From the NCBI RefSeq assembly GCF_954871325.1, contig NC_088776.1:46208569-46272568 (forward strand): a stretch of 64,000 nucleotides of DNA. Reading direction: 5' to 3'. Positions 13,701-28,700 of this stretch are shown piece by piece. The DNA comes from Gordionus sp. m RMFG-2023. Taxonomy: Eukaryota; Nematomorpha; Gordioida; Chordodea; Parachordodidae. The notes under the pieces were generated by a model. It saw nothing but the letters and a program-made list of their open reading frames with translations. It ran no database searches and was not told the origin of the DNA. How positions within the stretch are numbered: position 1 is the stretch's first letter; each line of letters begins with the position of its first letter. The translations under genes were made by a program, and so were the position numbers.

Positions 13701-16700
13701 TCAATTTGGTTTGAATTGAATTGGGCTTTTTAGATGGAGTCTCCCCTATACCAAAATTATTAAGATGTTCTTCTATCTCTTTAACTGTTAGCATGAACAT
13801 TCTTACAAAATAAAAATATAAATTTTAAAATGTCATTTACCTTTAGGTGTTTTTTGAGGTTATAGCTACTAGATTTATTCGAGGATATATATTTTTAAAA
13901 CAATAAATTTGTAGTCTTGTTTTTACATTAATTTTAAAATATTTTTCAAATTTTGAAAATGAAAATTTGTATTATAGTTATCAAGATCTTCCAGGGCACC
14001 ACTGTATAATATATCATTTACTTATCACATTGATTTCGGTTTCCATTTGCGATGACATTTTAAATAATTTACATTATATGATTTAGGTTTATAATACAAA
14101 TGAAAATATAAATTTCAAAATTATATAATAAATCATACATATTTAAATTTTAATACTTTATAGTTATATTCATTATATTTTTGTTATATTCATTATATTT
14201 TTTTAATAAAAAAAGTAGCGCGCTATTAGTTATCGCTACCAAAAAAGATATAGCGTTACACTCTGGTTAAATCAATATTTAAATGAAGATGAACCATAAA
14301 ATTTCTTTAAAGCAAATTGGTAAAAATATAAATTATAAACATTAATTAAGATTTAAGTGAATTAGAATAGTGACAATTTTCATATTCATTATTTTACAAC
14401 TTTTTAAATATTTTTGAATCGTAACCGTTGCTTAAAAAAAATTTTGGAAAAAAATTTCCAAATTTTATGATCTACAAAGAACTTTCTAAAATTGATAATT
14501 TTTTGTACAACTCTGGTAAAAATAGCTAAGATTGATAATAATATTTTAAACAGTAATTATATCAATAGGTTCAGTCCATTTATAAGGTTCGGTTCTAGTG
14601 ACAAATATTTTTATGGTTCAGGTTTGGTTCTGTAAATGTGGCCTACAAAAAACGAATTGAATGGAATAATTATGCTATTAGTGTACGAATATTAAAATCA
14701 TTATACGATTAGATTCGTCGAATATTTGATTTGATTAAAAAAATTTCTAATCTTTATAAAAATAGATTATATTTTGCAAAAAAAAAATCATAAACAGACG
14801 TGGACATTTCCAAATAACACCTTTAAGGATTCTGGTAAAACTAAGCTAAAATTTACAGAAAATAATAAGCAAAATAAAATACAATGATTTCATAATCTTA
14901 TCCGAACAAATATATATAATATTAATATCTAAAAAAATTATTTAAATTATCATAATTACAACAATTAAATGTTTGAAGTTAAAAAGAAAAAATAAAATAA
15001 ATCCTAGGAAAATTTAATACTTTATTTTTTATTTACTTATGAATACTAACAAAAAAATAAATATCTCCTAAAAATACGAATATTTAAAAAAAATTTCGAA
15101 TAGTACGATTAATTTCGAATACGAATAATTTCGAATAAACAAATAATTTTGAATAATTTGAATCGAAAAATATAAATTTACTATTCGACGAATAATTTTT
15201 CTCGTTATTCATATTCAATTCGAATATAATTGTGTTATTAGTATTCGTAAAATACGAATCAAATCGAATAACGAATAATTCGTTTTAGGACTAGTAAATA
15301 ATAATGGCAATGGTTATTACCAGTTTAACAATTCGGATCCTTGCTAGTAGTTAAAAAAAATATTGTTTTTTCCGTTTAAAAAAAAATGTTTTTAAACGGT
15401 TTTTTCTATACCACCCTAGTAAAAAAATTAATTAAATGCATACATTATACCAGACCCTGGCCCATAAGCAGTGGTTGGGGTTTCGTGTATAATTTTGATG
15501 TTGATAGGTATATGGGAAAAATGTTTAATCATAAATGTTTGAGCGACACTTTGCATTTCTTTAGCCATCTACAAATAGAAACAATGTTGATAGGATTGGA
15601 TTCTGCATGCATGCAAACTAATTATTTTATTACTATTCCATTATAATTTTTACTAAAGATCAACTTATAATTTTTTATATTAATAGCCATTAATAGGGAT
15701 GCATCGATATTAAATATCGGCGTCGATATTGGACTTTTAGAAAAAATTTAACAGATACCTATTTTATACACATTTTTTTACATTTTATTCATATTTTTGA
15801 TTTATTTTTGAATTAATTTACATTTCTAGTAATAAATCTTCATAACTCCCATAGAAAAATGTGAAGGTCAAAATAAAAATATGTTTTTTGGTTGCATGTC
15901 AATTTGGCGCAATTACAATTCAACTCGGTGACAAATCGGCGCTAATTTGGCGCGGATCTAATTAAGCTGCGATTTATTTAAAAACCATCATTTTATTAAT
16001 ATAAAAACAAATTAAATTATGGCATTTATCAAATTAAAAAGTGTGTTGATGGTTGAAAGTTGGTTCTGCTCCTATTAATTGAATTCCGGGCATAAATTTC
16101 CTGGACATAAATAGCCCTGGACAAAATAGATTCTATTATTCTTTATATAAATTATAAACTAAAAATTTAAAACATCTATGAATGATAAATCTTAAATAGC
16201 ATATAAATTACATAATATAATAAATGTAATAAAACTACCTAATATAAAATTATAATAATAATTGTAATCATTCAAATTATGCGATTATTTCTCGCACAAT
16301 AAAATAATAAATGTAATTATTCAAATTCAGTTTTCAGACCTCACAACAACTATAACAGTTAAAGCTAGGGATGAAGGTCGGCCGAACAGTGATCGGTTTG
16401 GCATGGAATGGCTCAGTATCTATTTTTACCAAATGTAGTGGATTTGGTGTCTAAATTAAATTAGTATTTCTCTTCATTTAATGCAAATTAAAGATTAACC
16501 GTTATCTTTGTTGCATAGACCTAAGTGAAATTCTACCGCGGTCCACTAGCTTGGTCTTAGCCTGAATTGTGTAGTGCTAAGACTAATAGATAATTACTAG
16601 CTGCTTCGCGCTGTTCAGCTGCAATAAGTTTTTGTTAGATTTTACCGAATGTGAGTTTATTTTTAATAAAATTAAGTATTTCTCATAATCTACTTTTATG

Positions 16701-19700
16701 CTTAAATTAACCGTCACTCATATCAGGCCTTACCATGACCCACGTAGCAGTACATTAAGCCAACATCTAAATATTTCCCCAATACTCCACATAAGTGCGT
16801 AGTTTTATATAAATAATCTAAAAATGTACAGCGGCTGTGCATCATTAGTTAAATATTTTTTAATAAAGAATGAACTTTGTTTGTGGAAAAAATTAATAAT
16901 TTTTTTTATAAACGTTTCCTGCCATATAAAAATCAATTTGTTTTTAATGATTATTTTTAAATAAATTGCAACTTACTTAGATCCGCGGCGAATTGTCGTT
17001 GGGCCAAAATGATGTGATACCGTTTTGTTTTTACATTTTTTAAGGATAGAAGAAGTAAAGTATATTAATAAACTAATATAAAAGAAAATTACCCAAAATA
17101 TCTGGTCTATTTTATTTGTCTATTTTTTGTCCCATTATTTTTTTAAAAAAGAACTAGTAAATAAAAATGATGCGGATTTAAATTTCATTAAATAACGAAG
17201 GTATCAATATTTTATCTCCGATCGATCATCTTTGGAGGGTTAATGCTCAAAGGTTGTCAACTTAAGTAGACCTTGCATGTAAGTATTTGTCATATCCTGG
17301 TATAAGTGTTCCATCAGAATCAGCCTTTCACATGGCTGGTGATATAGATATCTTTCATAAAAGAAATTTTGTCACATAAACTTTGAGGATCATATATTTA
17401 TAAAGATACTTTTTATCAAATAAAGATAAAGGGTTTGTTATACAAGAGGAAATTAGAATATAAATTTATTTTTATTGAGGCTAAAATAGATTTAAGTGAA
17501 AATTCTGATTATCATTAAAAAATAATATGGAATTATTAAATATTCGATGGGTGTAGCATTTATAAAATAGACGAGAAGACCCATTAAACAGTGTAATTAG
17601 GCGGATGACAAATGCGGAATCTGCCCCTCTATTTAAAATCTCTAGCCCTCCATAAAAGATGCAAAATTCTTAAAAGTTAGTCTGTTCTTGTATAAATACA
17701 TAGGCCTTGTCTTGACTCGTCATATTTTTAAACTGATATCTGTTTAGCTATCTATATAGCCTCCTCTAAATATAATAAAAAGAGGTTATTGAAATTGTGC
17801 ACACTTAAAAAAACAGAATAGGATGTCCTAGTTCAAAATCTGAATAAACTGTTCTAAACAGAAATAAGTTTCAAAAATAAGAAGAACCAGGACACTGGGC
17901 TTAATGCTTATTTTTAGATTTTAAAAATGATTTCATTTATATATATAAACTACTTTATTTGGTATTGAAATTAATAAAATGGTGAACCTATGTCAAGAAT
18001 TCAGACATAATAATTATTTTATTAATAATAAAAACAATAAGTCAAAGGTGGTTAATTTACAATAGAATATTTTAATAGTGTTTGAAATATTCTCCTAAAA
18101 CAATAATAATCTTTTACCACATTATATTATATTAAAATTATATATAATATACAGTGTGTGCATGATTTATAGTAAAACGTTTCCATATATCTGCAACAAC
18201 TTTCTTATAAAATTGTTTGATTTGTAATTATTATAAAAATAGCATTTTTTTTTAATTTAGGTAATTTTTAGGTGTTCCCCATATTCCTCCTTCCCCTTCC
18301 AAATCTTTTAGTCTAATTACGCCACTGCTGGTATAATTAAAGCGAAAATGAAAAATAAATAATTCCACTTACGTCGATAGGTAATTGTTCCGAAAGATAT
18401 ACTATACCATCGATAGAATGTATAGAGCCTCGATTGATTAGAATAATAGGATTTAACGGCTTGTCAGATCCAATTTCCATTTTATCAATATATATCCTAA
18501 CTTCACCTCCACCTTTTGGGAAAAACCCTCTTTTAATCAATTCTAATTTAATGTCCATAATTTTAAAGCTGTGATTCGATGTTTGATCCATCTCTGGCGC
18601 TTGAATAGGTGTTCTAACATCTTGAAAAGTTGATTGGATATTATCAGATTCTGCAACTTTGTCATTTATTTTATTACAAAAAACTGGTATAAAATTTTTG
18701 AGAATGGGTAATAAAATGTGAGAGGTAAAATCTATGGGTGGCGCCATATCCGCATTCGTGCCTCCTTTGAGCGTCAATGTAGTGTGATTAATGTTATTAT
18801 TAAATGAGTGGTTGGAAGGAGGGTTAGGTTTAGCAAATATCAAGCAAGGTAATGATACTTGAAGTAACAAGGACACGCTCCTAATAATATATTTTTTTAA
18901 ATAGATTTAGGGATTTAAAACGGGATTATTTTTTTTCTAAAAATTATTAACTTGTAAGCCTATGCTGATAGTAATAAATCTATTTTTATTTACCTTTCAT
19001 AGCCCAGGTGAAAAAAAGGTATTAAAATCTAGGTGGGGTTCCATATAATCGAGTTGCTTTAACTGTTGCTTTTGTCAAGAGTCAAAAAAGTGACAAATTA
19101 CTTTAAAATAACACAGAATATTAAAAAAAATTGATGAAGTAGAAAGTTTATCTAAGATTTAGATATTTATATAATATAATTTTTAATTAATAAAAATAAT
19201 GTATAAAAAAGTGTTTTTTTTAGTTAATATATAAAAAAAAGTCACACGCATAACTAAGTGGGGTCTATGAAGACCCCAAGCTCCTACCGACCAAAATCGA
19301 AATTAATTTTGGACATATATATTTTATCTAAAAAAATTAAAGCTACTAAAAGATGTAGGCAAAATATCGAAAGAATTTTGAGTAATAAAGTTTTTAAATG
19401 ACTGGGGTCTGCATAATCCCGCCTGTGCTATGAAGGATTGATTAAAAATTATATTATATGAATATTTGAATCAGGGGCGCGCTAGCCTTTACAATCTCAG
19501 GGGGCTCAACTAAAAAAATTTAATGGGGGCTTCGCCCCCATCCCTAATTTGCGGACCTTCGGCCGGGTTTTATTTTAATATATTATGCATACAAAATAAA
19601 CTAGCATATAATAATAAAAACAATACAAGACATTTCTAAAAATAATATTTTTTAATACAAAATCTATTTATTCCAATATAAAATATTTTCAATTGCTGAT

Positions 19701-22700
19701 ATAAAAAATTATGTGTCTAAAAAATTACAAGTGATAAAAAAGGTTAATTAATTCATACATATGACTCAATTGTGGTTTTTAAAAACCACATAATATAATA
19801 TAACTCTTAGCAACTTGCATTGAGAAAAGGTCATAAAACTAATATAAATCTCTGTTACCATTTTAGACAACGTTTTATAGAATGGACTAATAAGGAAAAA
19901 TTTATAGGTCTAACCAAATTAACAATTCTTGAAGAAGAGAATATAAACGACCAATCTAAATCATAAAACTATATGGTGGTTAGAGCTTCCTCTTAGATGA
20001 CATAGCTAGATAAGTAATCGAGAAAATTATTGTGAGATAATGAATTTCTAAAAGGTTATCTTCCATTTTTAATGATATATAAACGGCAACATGATAATTA
20101 TTGTTTAATTAAAATATGCAATTATATGCTCTCAGCAACTGTAGTAATAATCTTAAATTATATAGCCACACAAATAATAGATGCTGGTTAATTTGCAGTC
20201 CCCGCCACATTCACGATGTTAACTCATATCAGAAATTTATGTTAGATAAATTGATAAAACAAAAATGCTTAAAATTTTTAGAAGAAATTATGCAAATATA
20301 TTGAAGCCTTAATTTACACGGCAATGATGCCATATTAAAAATGAATTTTTTTAACTATAAAATAAGAACCAGTGTGATATGATGAAAGCTAAAGATTTTA
20401 TATATTATAGTCGCACCACCTCTAGTTAGTATATTATATCTAAAAATTATAGTAGTTTGTAATAATATTAAAAATATAATCGTATTAAAAATTTAACTCA
20501 AAACTGTTTTTCAAATAAGAAAAAAATAACTTTCCTAATAACACGAAGAGAAGAAAAGATATCTAATTTATTATATCTATTGTGGGATGAATAATAAAAT
20601 GTTTATTTTAATAGTATTTTTAAATAGATGGCGTTAAAGATTTGAATGCAAATTGTTAATTATATTTATTATCAAAAGCATTTATTAGCAAAATTTATTA
20701 AAATATTAACTATACTTTATATAACTGTCAAATACGTCTGTAAAAGTGTTATTTTACCAAATATTTTATAACCAATTATATATAATAGAGGATTATAAAC
20801 TATAGGTCTATTTACTTTTTATAAAGAAATCTCATTTTTAGGAAGAGGATGGTAATTAAATTTAAATAGAATAATATAGTTATTTAGTGATTTTAAACTC
20901 GGCTAATTACAATATTAAATTAGTTAATTTTTAATTAATAAATTATTATATTTATTTAATTAGGGCTATATAATAATTTAAATAATAAAAGTCAATTAAG
21001 CTTCAAATGTTAAAGCGAAATTAATATTTAGTGAGTTGTATTGATATTCTATTTATAACACAGAATTTGATTGCAAGCTGACATAGTGAAAATATAATTT
21101 ATATGTATTAATCTAATCTAATAATTAAAATAGTAATCATTTAATAAAAAATTTAGAGTCTTATTAATTTCTAAATATTAAAATTAAATCTATATTTACT
21201 TAATAAAATTATAAAAGAAATCATTCAGGGGACAATCAAAAAATTTATTTTTAGTTCAAGGGGATATTAAGGAGCCATTAAAAAAATTTAAAGGGGGCTA
21301 TTGAAATTTTTCAGGGGGCTCAAGCCGTCACTGTTTTGAATTCTATATCGTCAATTTTATTTATATATTTTTTATATCATATTGTGGCATTTAAAATAAT
21401 GTTAGTTAATTACAAAAAAAATTCTTTTGGAAAAACTGTCATAAAATTGATAACAATCTATAATAACTATAATATAGTTTATTAATTTAAAATATAAAGC
21501 TTTAAATTAATTTTATTTAAAGATATAACATAATTTGAGGTTCCAATCCTTTATCTGTCAACATGTAAATAAAATAAAGAAATCGAATTAGCTTTGGGGA
21601 CATGAAACACAGGGTGTGCCACTGTTTTAAATATAAGCTAATATTATGAGAGCATAAAATGCGTAAACAACATTTTTTTAAATTTTATTCTTATTCAATT
21701 CGAACATAGAAAAAATAATTTAAAAAAATTTTTTTAAATTTTATTCTTATTCAATTCGAACATAGAAAAAATAATTTAAAAAATATCACATGCTATTTTT
21801 ACCATTTTCGAACAAATTCATTTTTTCAACTTTTTTTTACAAATTTCGGGGTGCGGTCCCATTTGGTGCAAAAATGTTGAAGTGATAGTACTGCATTGTA
21901 TGGGTTGAATCATTAATAAAAAATAATACTATATCATACTGATCAGGTAATTTTTTTTATTTAATTATATATTTATTTTACATATTCTATGAACATTATC
22001 AATATTGATAGTAATCTTTATGACCTACACAGAATTTAAACTTAAAATCAGCCACCACCCACCCTTAAAGTAAATTATATTATACTGCAGTTCTCGGGTA
22101 TAGGCTCTTTTTCTGCCGCACTCCTTTTTTAATAAATCTATAGAGGTTTAGGTATCATTTTTCGAAATGTTGCGCCTACAAGTACGTGCGGCTTGCTTAC
22201 AAGCGTGTGGAGGGCTCCTCATATTTTTACTTTTATACCCAAATTAAATCAGTTCCAATTAGATGGAAATGAGGAAAACCTAGCGTAGCTCTATTGAACC
22301 TTCAACGCTAGAGGGCAAAAGCGCTATATATCAGGTAATAAAAATCAGCTGAATATCTATAAAATTACTATTAAAAAATTCTAAATGCATTTATTTGTTT
22401 AAAATAATTTTGTACATCAGTGGTAATGCTAAAATCAGAGGCCAAAATTTTTTTTTAAATACCCGGGCCGGGCCTGAAAATTTTTTTTTAAAATACCCGG
22501 GCCAGGCCGAAAAATTTTTTTAAAAAATTTATACAATTATTATATTCGTCAATTAGATTATAATGATTATATATAGTTATGATTAATATAATGTTGGGTG
22601 AAAGTTAACACTAACTAACACTCATAGTATCTATTAGTGAAGGTCAACTGTCCGGTCCTATCGGTCTTAGACCGGGACCGGACCGATTGTCGAACCGATC

Positions 22701-25700
22701 TTTTTGTTGAAGACCGTGGTCCGGACCGGTCTTTTTATTTTTTGCGGTCCGGACCGGTCTTTTTATTTTTGCGGTCCGAACTGGTCTTTTATTAATATTT
22801 AAGTTTACTAATTTTTTTGTATATTTATTTTATGATATTTTCCTAGAGGAGTTATTTTAGATTTTGTTAATTTTTTTTTACAATATGAAAACCATAAGTT
22901 TGTCCAAGAAACATTTTACTTATAGTCCTAATAAAAAACATAGAATATGTGTTCACTGTAATACCAAATTTAACATATCGTCAGCAACAAGTAACAAAAT
23001 AATTGTTTATAATTTTTTAAGCAATAAATTAATCCAAAATAAGCAGTATTATTATTAAAATATTTTGGTTATTATTTATATATCTATTTTTTCTTAAGAA
23101 ACTGTCTGAATAATTCATTGTCAAAATAATTTAACCTTATTCTTAATAAAATAATTAGGTACATTAAGCAGACATCTGATAAAACATAAAATATATATTT
23201 CTAATGATGAAAATGGAAATATCTCAAAAACACAATCTACTCTTAATTTTAATATGCCCTCCACAAGCACAAAATCACTTTCTTCAATACCATTGGATAA
23301 ATTTCAAACTGAACATATGAACCAATTAATAATAAAATGGGTAATAATGGACTCTCTGCCAATGAAGACTTTTGAAAGTTCAGGTCTTCATAATTTAATC
23401 AAATATTTAAACTCAACTGCTACAATTTGGTCAAAAAACAAAGTTAAAAATTTTTATACAGCTATTGAGAAACTAAGAAATTCTCTAAAAGATATTTTAA
23501 ATAAAAATAATATATAAATAAAATTTCATTTATAGCCATTACTGCACACTATATTGATTCTTCTTTTACATTAAAAAATATTTTACTTGATATAAATCAT
23601 ATCCCATTTCCTCATACTTCTGAAGAAATATCCTTAGCTATAAAAGAAGTAATTGATGTATATCAACTGGAGGAGAATATACTGGCCTGTACTACAGATA
23701 ATGCCAATAACATCCTAAAAAGCATGGATATTTTGCAGAATATTTATAAGGAACAAAAATTTAAAGGCTTTAGATGCTGTGCCCATATTCTAAACCTAAT
23801 ATCTCAGGAAGGTTTAACATATATTACAACTATCCTAAAAAAGTGTAGAGACATAGCCTTTCCTATAAATAAATCACCCAAAATAAATCAAGCATATGTA
23901 CAAATATGTGAAAATAAGAGTATTACAAAATTTAAAATCCCTTCTGATATCCCTATTAGATGGAATAGCTCCTATTTAATGATGAATACAATTTATGAGG
24001 TATTTACATTTTTATCCAATTATTTTTAAAAAATATTTAATTTTTAAAACATGGATGCTATAGAAGAAGTATTTTTTTTGAATTACAAACAATTTAAAGG
24101 GGTTTTCTTTACTGAGTGTGAAAAAGAAGACCTTAAAGAGGCTGTAGATTTTCTAAGGCCCTTCTATAAAACCACACTTGATTTATCAGGATCCAAATAT
24201 CCTACAGTTGGGATTTCCATGTTATATATGGAGAATATAAGTAATGAAATTTTAAATGATATAAAAAAAGATAATAAAAATACAAGAAAAGAAATTCTTA
24301 ATAACATGCTGGTTAAAATGCAGAAATATCTCAAAGAATTATTTTGCTATGAATCATATGTCTCAACATTATTGGATCCGAGATTAAAACAAGTTTACAT
24401 GCCTAATACTCTTGATAGAATTGAGTATATGACCAAATTTTCAAAATATTTAAGGAAAATCGAAAATAAAAAAAATACAGGAATAACGGATTCTCAGGTA
24501 TATTTTTAATATTTATTTATTAAATCCTAATTTTCAAACATTTGTGCCAGGAGGAAATCAATGAATTTAGTTTTTTAGAAAGAATTTCCCAAAAAAGAAA
24601 TTCAGAAGGGGATTATATATCGGCAGAAATAATTGAAGAAAATATTACAGAACTTCACAACTATTTGAATAAACCTCTTGTTTCATTAAAGGATGACATA
24701 TTAGTATGGTGGAAAGCCAATAGAGAAAGGTCTTTTATATTTTTTAAATAGTCAATATAGTTTATTATATAGATTTCCAGTCCTCTCATTAGCAGCTAGA
24801 AATTTTTTAGCAATTCAAGCAACATCTGTCCCCTGTGAACAAATATTTTCGAAAGCAGGAGATCTTGTCACTAAAAAAAGGAATAGGCTTTCAAACAAAA
24901 CAATACAAGCTTTGATGTGTATGGGCTCTTGGTTAAAGAATGGAATAGATCTACCTCTTCCATTAAGTCCATCTCCTAATTCCTTCCAAGGAAGTTCTAC
25001 AAACAACGACATTAGCATTTATTTAAATTAAATATTTGTATTAATTATTATATTATTCATAATTAATTATATTGTTTATATAATACTCTTATATTTAATA
25101 AAATGATAAAACAAATTAAATTAGGTTAAAAAAAATATGTTTTTTAAACAAATAAAAAGACCGGTCCAGGACCGTCTTTTTATTTAGGACCACGGTCTGG
25201 ATCGATTTTTTTTAAGGACCGTGGTCCGGTCCGGTCCGAGGGTATCGGTCCATTCCGGACCAAAGACCGGACCGTGACCTTCACTAGTATCTATTACATA
25301 ATATAATTATAGTTTTCCTGCCATGGAATAAATACGAAAAGGATTAAATACATTATTATAGTATATATGTCATATTTTTTATTAATTAAAATATCAGTTT
25401 TATTTTTTTTATAAATACAATTAATATAGTATATTCTCAAAATATTATTTACACAAATTTTTATAGTATCAATTTGTAATATACTAAATATAAGTTTAGA
25501 ATAAAAATAAATGAAATATGTAATATCGTAGTATTGTAAAACGGCTCGTTCTGAGCCGATTTTTAAAAACGGCTAACACAGTATTTTATCCAGAAAAATT
25601 TTACGCAAGTCTGAAAATTTTGTTCATAGAAGGAGCAAAGATCTAGACATATAGTATCGAAATTTCGAGGCGTAGTCAAAATTTTTTTAGTGAAAATATT

Positions 25701-28700
25701 GAGTTCGCCGTTTTTAAAATCGGCTTAAAACGAGCCGTTTAACAACATTAGCTAATATGCTTGCTTATTAAATGATAATACTCGCCGAAAAATATGATAA
25801 AATACCGAATAGGTAAATTTTTTGTAGGTCGATAATTTTAAAAAATTCCGAGCCGGGCCCAAAAAATCCGGGCCGGGCCCAAAAATTTTTTTTTTAAATT
25901 TTTCCTTATAATGATATATTGTATACATTTTGGGGGAGGGGGAAATTTTATTAGCTTAAAATGATATTTACGAGAACAGACAAATTTGTAATCCTCCCCC
26001 ATTGGTTATGCGCCAAGAGATCTGCAAGGATGTAAGAGGTATCCGACCCGAATAACCTGATAAAAAAATTTAAATATCCTAAATAATCATTTTAATTTAT
26101 AATGTCAATTAAAATAACATGTCATTTTTTATCTAACCATTTGATCTTTAAAATATTATCAGAAAAACATCATAACATCCGTTTACCAAACTAGTTTGTT
26201 ATTATATTTTTGTGTTATTATTGCATAGTTTATTTACATAATATTCTATCAGGTTAATTAAAACAGGGATCCGAAACGAATGTCGGTTCGGTTTAGGTTC
26301 GGATAAAAATAACGGTTCAAGGTTCAGGTTCGGAAAAATAAAAATATCGGTTAGGTTCAAACCTCTAAAAACTAGTTTGAAAACTTTTGTATTCAAGCAT
26401 ACATTCAAATTATATGTTTTATTTGTTGTGATAATTTGATTATATTGAGCTCTAAAGGGTGGTTTCCTTTCTAGTGACGCTTGAGATTTGCACCGTTGTG
26501 CCCATTCATAGTTGTATAACAATTACTAATATTATATTTTGATGTGTCATCGACTTAATTTATCGATAGGCATGGGCATTATAAGCTTAATATTTAAAAA
26601 ATGTTTTAAAATAGTAATATACTAATGTTTATTAAAATTGTGACTTACACTTATCAGTCAAAACTGCTTGATAATAATCTTTAAAAATTCGAATATAAAC
26701 TAGAATTTTAGCAATATACTAGTAATAACTTTCATACTATTTTATAAGCATAAAATCATTGGGTCAGTTCACTGGCATTTTAGCGGTTCGGCTCAGGTGG
26801 GTAAAAAATACCGGTTATAACGGTTAAACAGTTCAGTTTGGATCCCTGAATTAAAATATATTTACCTAAAATCGATTTAATTAAATAATCTCAAATTTTC
26901 AATATTTGAAATCGTTTATCAAATCTTAAATTGGAAGAATTAAAAAAACGATTTTCCCAATTTAAGTGTTTTGGCTCTTAAATTCCTGGCTATCCCAGAT
27001 TCCTCGACTAGCAGTGAAAGAGTGCTTTATACCGGTTATAACGGTTAAACAGTTCAGTTTGGATCCCTGAATTAAAATATATTTACCTAAAATCGATTTA
27101 ATTAAATAATCTCAAATTTTCAATATTTGAAATCGTTTATCAAATCTTAAATTGGAAGAATTAAAAAAACGATTTTCCCAATTTAAGTTTTGGCTCTTAA
27201 ATTCCTGGCTATCCCAGATTCCTCGACTAGCAGTGAAAGAGTGCTTTCATGGCTGGAAGGGCCTTTAAAGATAGGAGGACTTGTTTAAAGCCTGATAAAC
27301 TTGACTCCTCATTATTTATATATCATAATTATTCACTATGTGATGCTATTAATAATTATATATTATTATAATATGTTCATTATATCATGCACATTATTTT
27401 TATATAATCGCAACCATTTTTAAATTCTATTGTATTTCAATTTTTTTTATTATTTATACTGAATAAAAGATAGATGTTTCCAATTTAAAAATGCAACTTA
27501 ATATAAATATTGATTATATTATAGCTGTCAACTAAATTTTTATCTAAGGTAATAAACATAATTTTTAATTGTTTTTTATATATTATAATATTCACACTGG
27601 GTTCAGGTTGAAAAAAAATGAATCCAGGCTCGGGTTTGTCTAGATCCACAAAAAAATCACTTTGCAGTCCTCTATATATGCCTGATTAAACCAACCATGT
27701 TTCATCCAAAAAAAGCAATTTACTGTCATTATGCAATATTCTAAGTTTTCCTTTTTTGAATTGCCTCATTTATATTCCTTCACTCAGGAACATTGGAACA
27801 CTCTTAAATGAATAAGAAATTTTTTTTATTTATCAGCTATTAATAACCCCAGATTCAAATAAAAATTTAATCTTAATTTTCTTTTAAATAGGATATTAAT
27901 TGTCTATTTTAGCTAAAATATATTTAATATGAGAATTTTGCATTTTGTGAGATTTTCCTCTTGATTTTAACAAAATGTTAATCAGAATCTCTAAATATTC
28001 TTAGAAAATGATTGACATGATGTCTGGAGATATCTAACATATTAAGTATATCTGTTATAGAATGGTATCTTTAAATAAAAGAATTTGATTCTATATTACT
28101 TTTCACATCTTATAAGGGAAATTCATCCTTGTAAAAAGTGAGGATATTTGAGTATTTTTCTCTGTAAATTATAGCAACTTTCTTTTTATTTAAAATTAAT
28201 AGATATTCTTTTTATAAAAACTATGTTCAAAAGTATGGTAATAGGGGTAATGACATCTTTTATTACTTTCTTCTCTAATGTTCAAAATGAAAGGGAACAA
28301 AATATAAATTATGTTGCTTATAATTTTATAAAATCAATCATGAATTGTAGTAATCTTTAAAAATAAATAACTCTTAAGGTCTTTACATTTTTCTAAAAAG
28401 AGAGGGGTTGGGAGGGTGACATGTGGGTGTGCAATAAAATTTTATACCACAATTCAAATATTTTGATATAGAAACCCTTATCCCAGTTCAATATTTGGTA
28501 TTCTGATTTATATTATCTTATGATAAAATATTTTTAGTATAAAAATTAACTGATTTAAATATATAAAACCCAGCTGTCTTAGCATCAGCATAATAATCAC
28601 CATTTCCTATTTCATTAGGAGAAAATGAAATTTGTGTTGATCCATCAAAATCTCCTTCTAGCTTAGCTTTACATATGTCTTTCATCAACCAAAGTCCATT

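Larger units (their letters stand above)
26022..27655. mobile_element. probable hAT element with internal duplication
   Basis: Left end AGAGATCTGCAAGGATG and inverted right end AGAGGACTGCAAAGTG resemble the ends of the 11136 MITE. Inside are a complete younger MITE (26264-26848), a 221-bp tandem duplication and a hAT dimerisation-domain relic ([14 protein letters not shown], about 27215-27260, then [16 protein letters not shown] in a second frame). The boundaries are inferred from these ends only. Confidence 0.45.

Noticed and set aside
15386-15646. 86-codon plus-strand open frame
   Set aside because: It is the reverse shadow of RTCA exon 5 (15451-15568, minus strand).
17560-17600. GACGAGAAGACCC at about 17570, a signature of mitochondrial large-subunit rRNA
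   Set aside because: Only the 13-mer matches; flanking sequence shows no further rRNA blocks and is next to a hAT relic, so chance is more likely than a nuclear mitochondrial insert.
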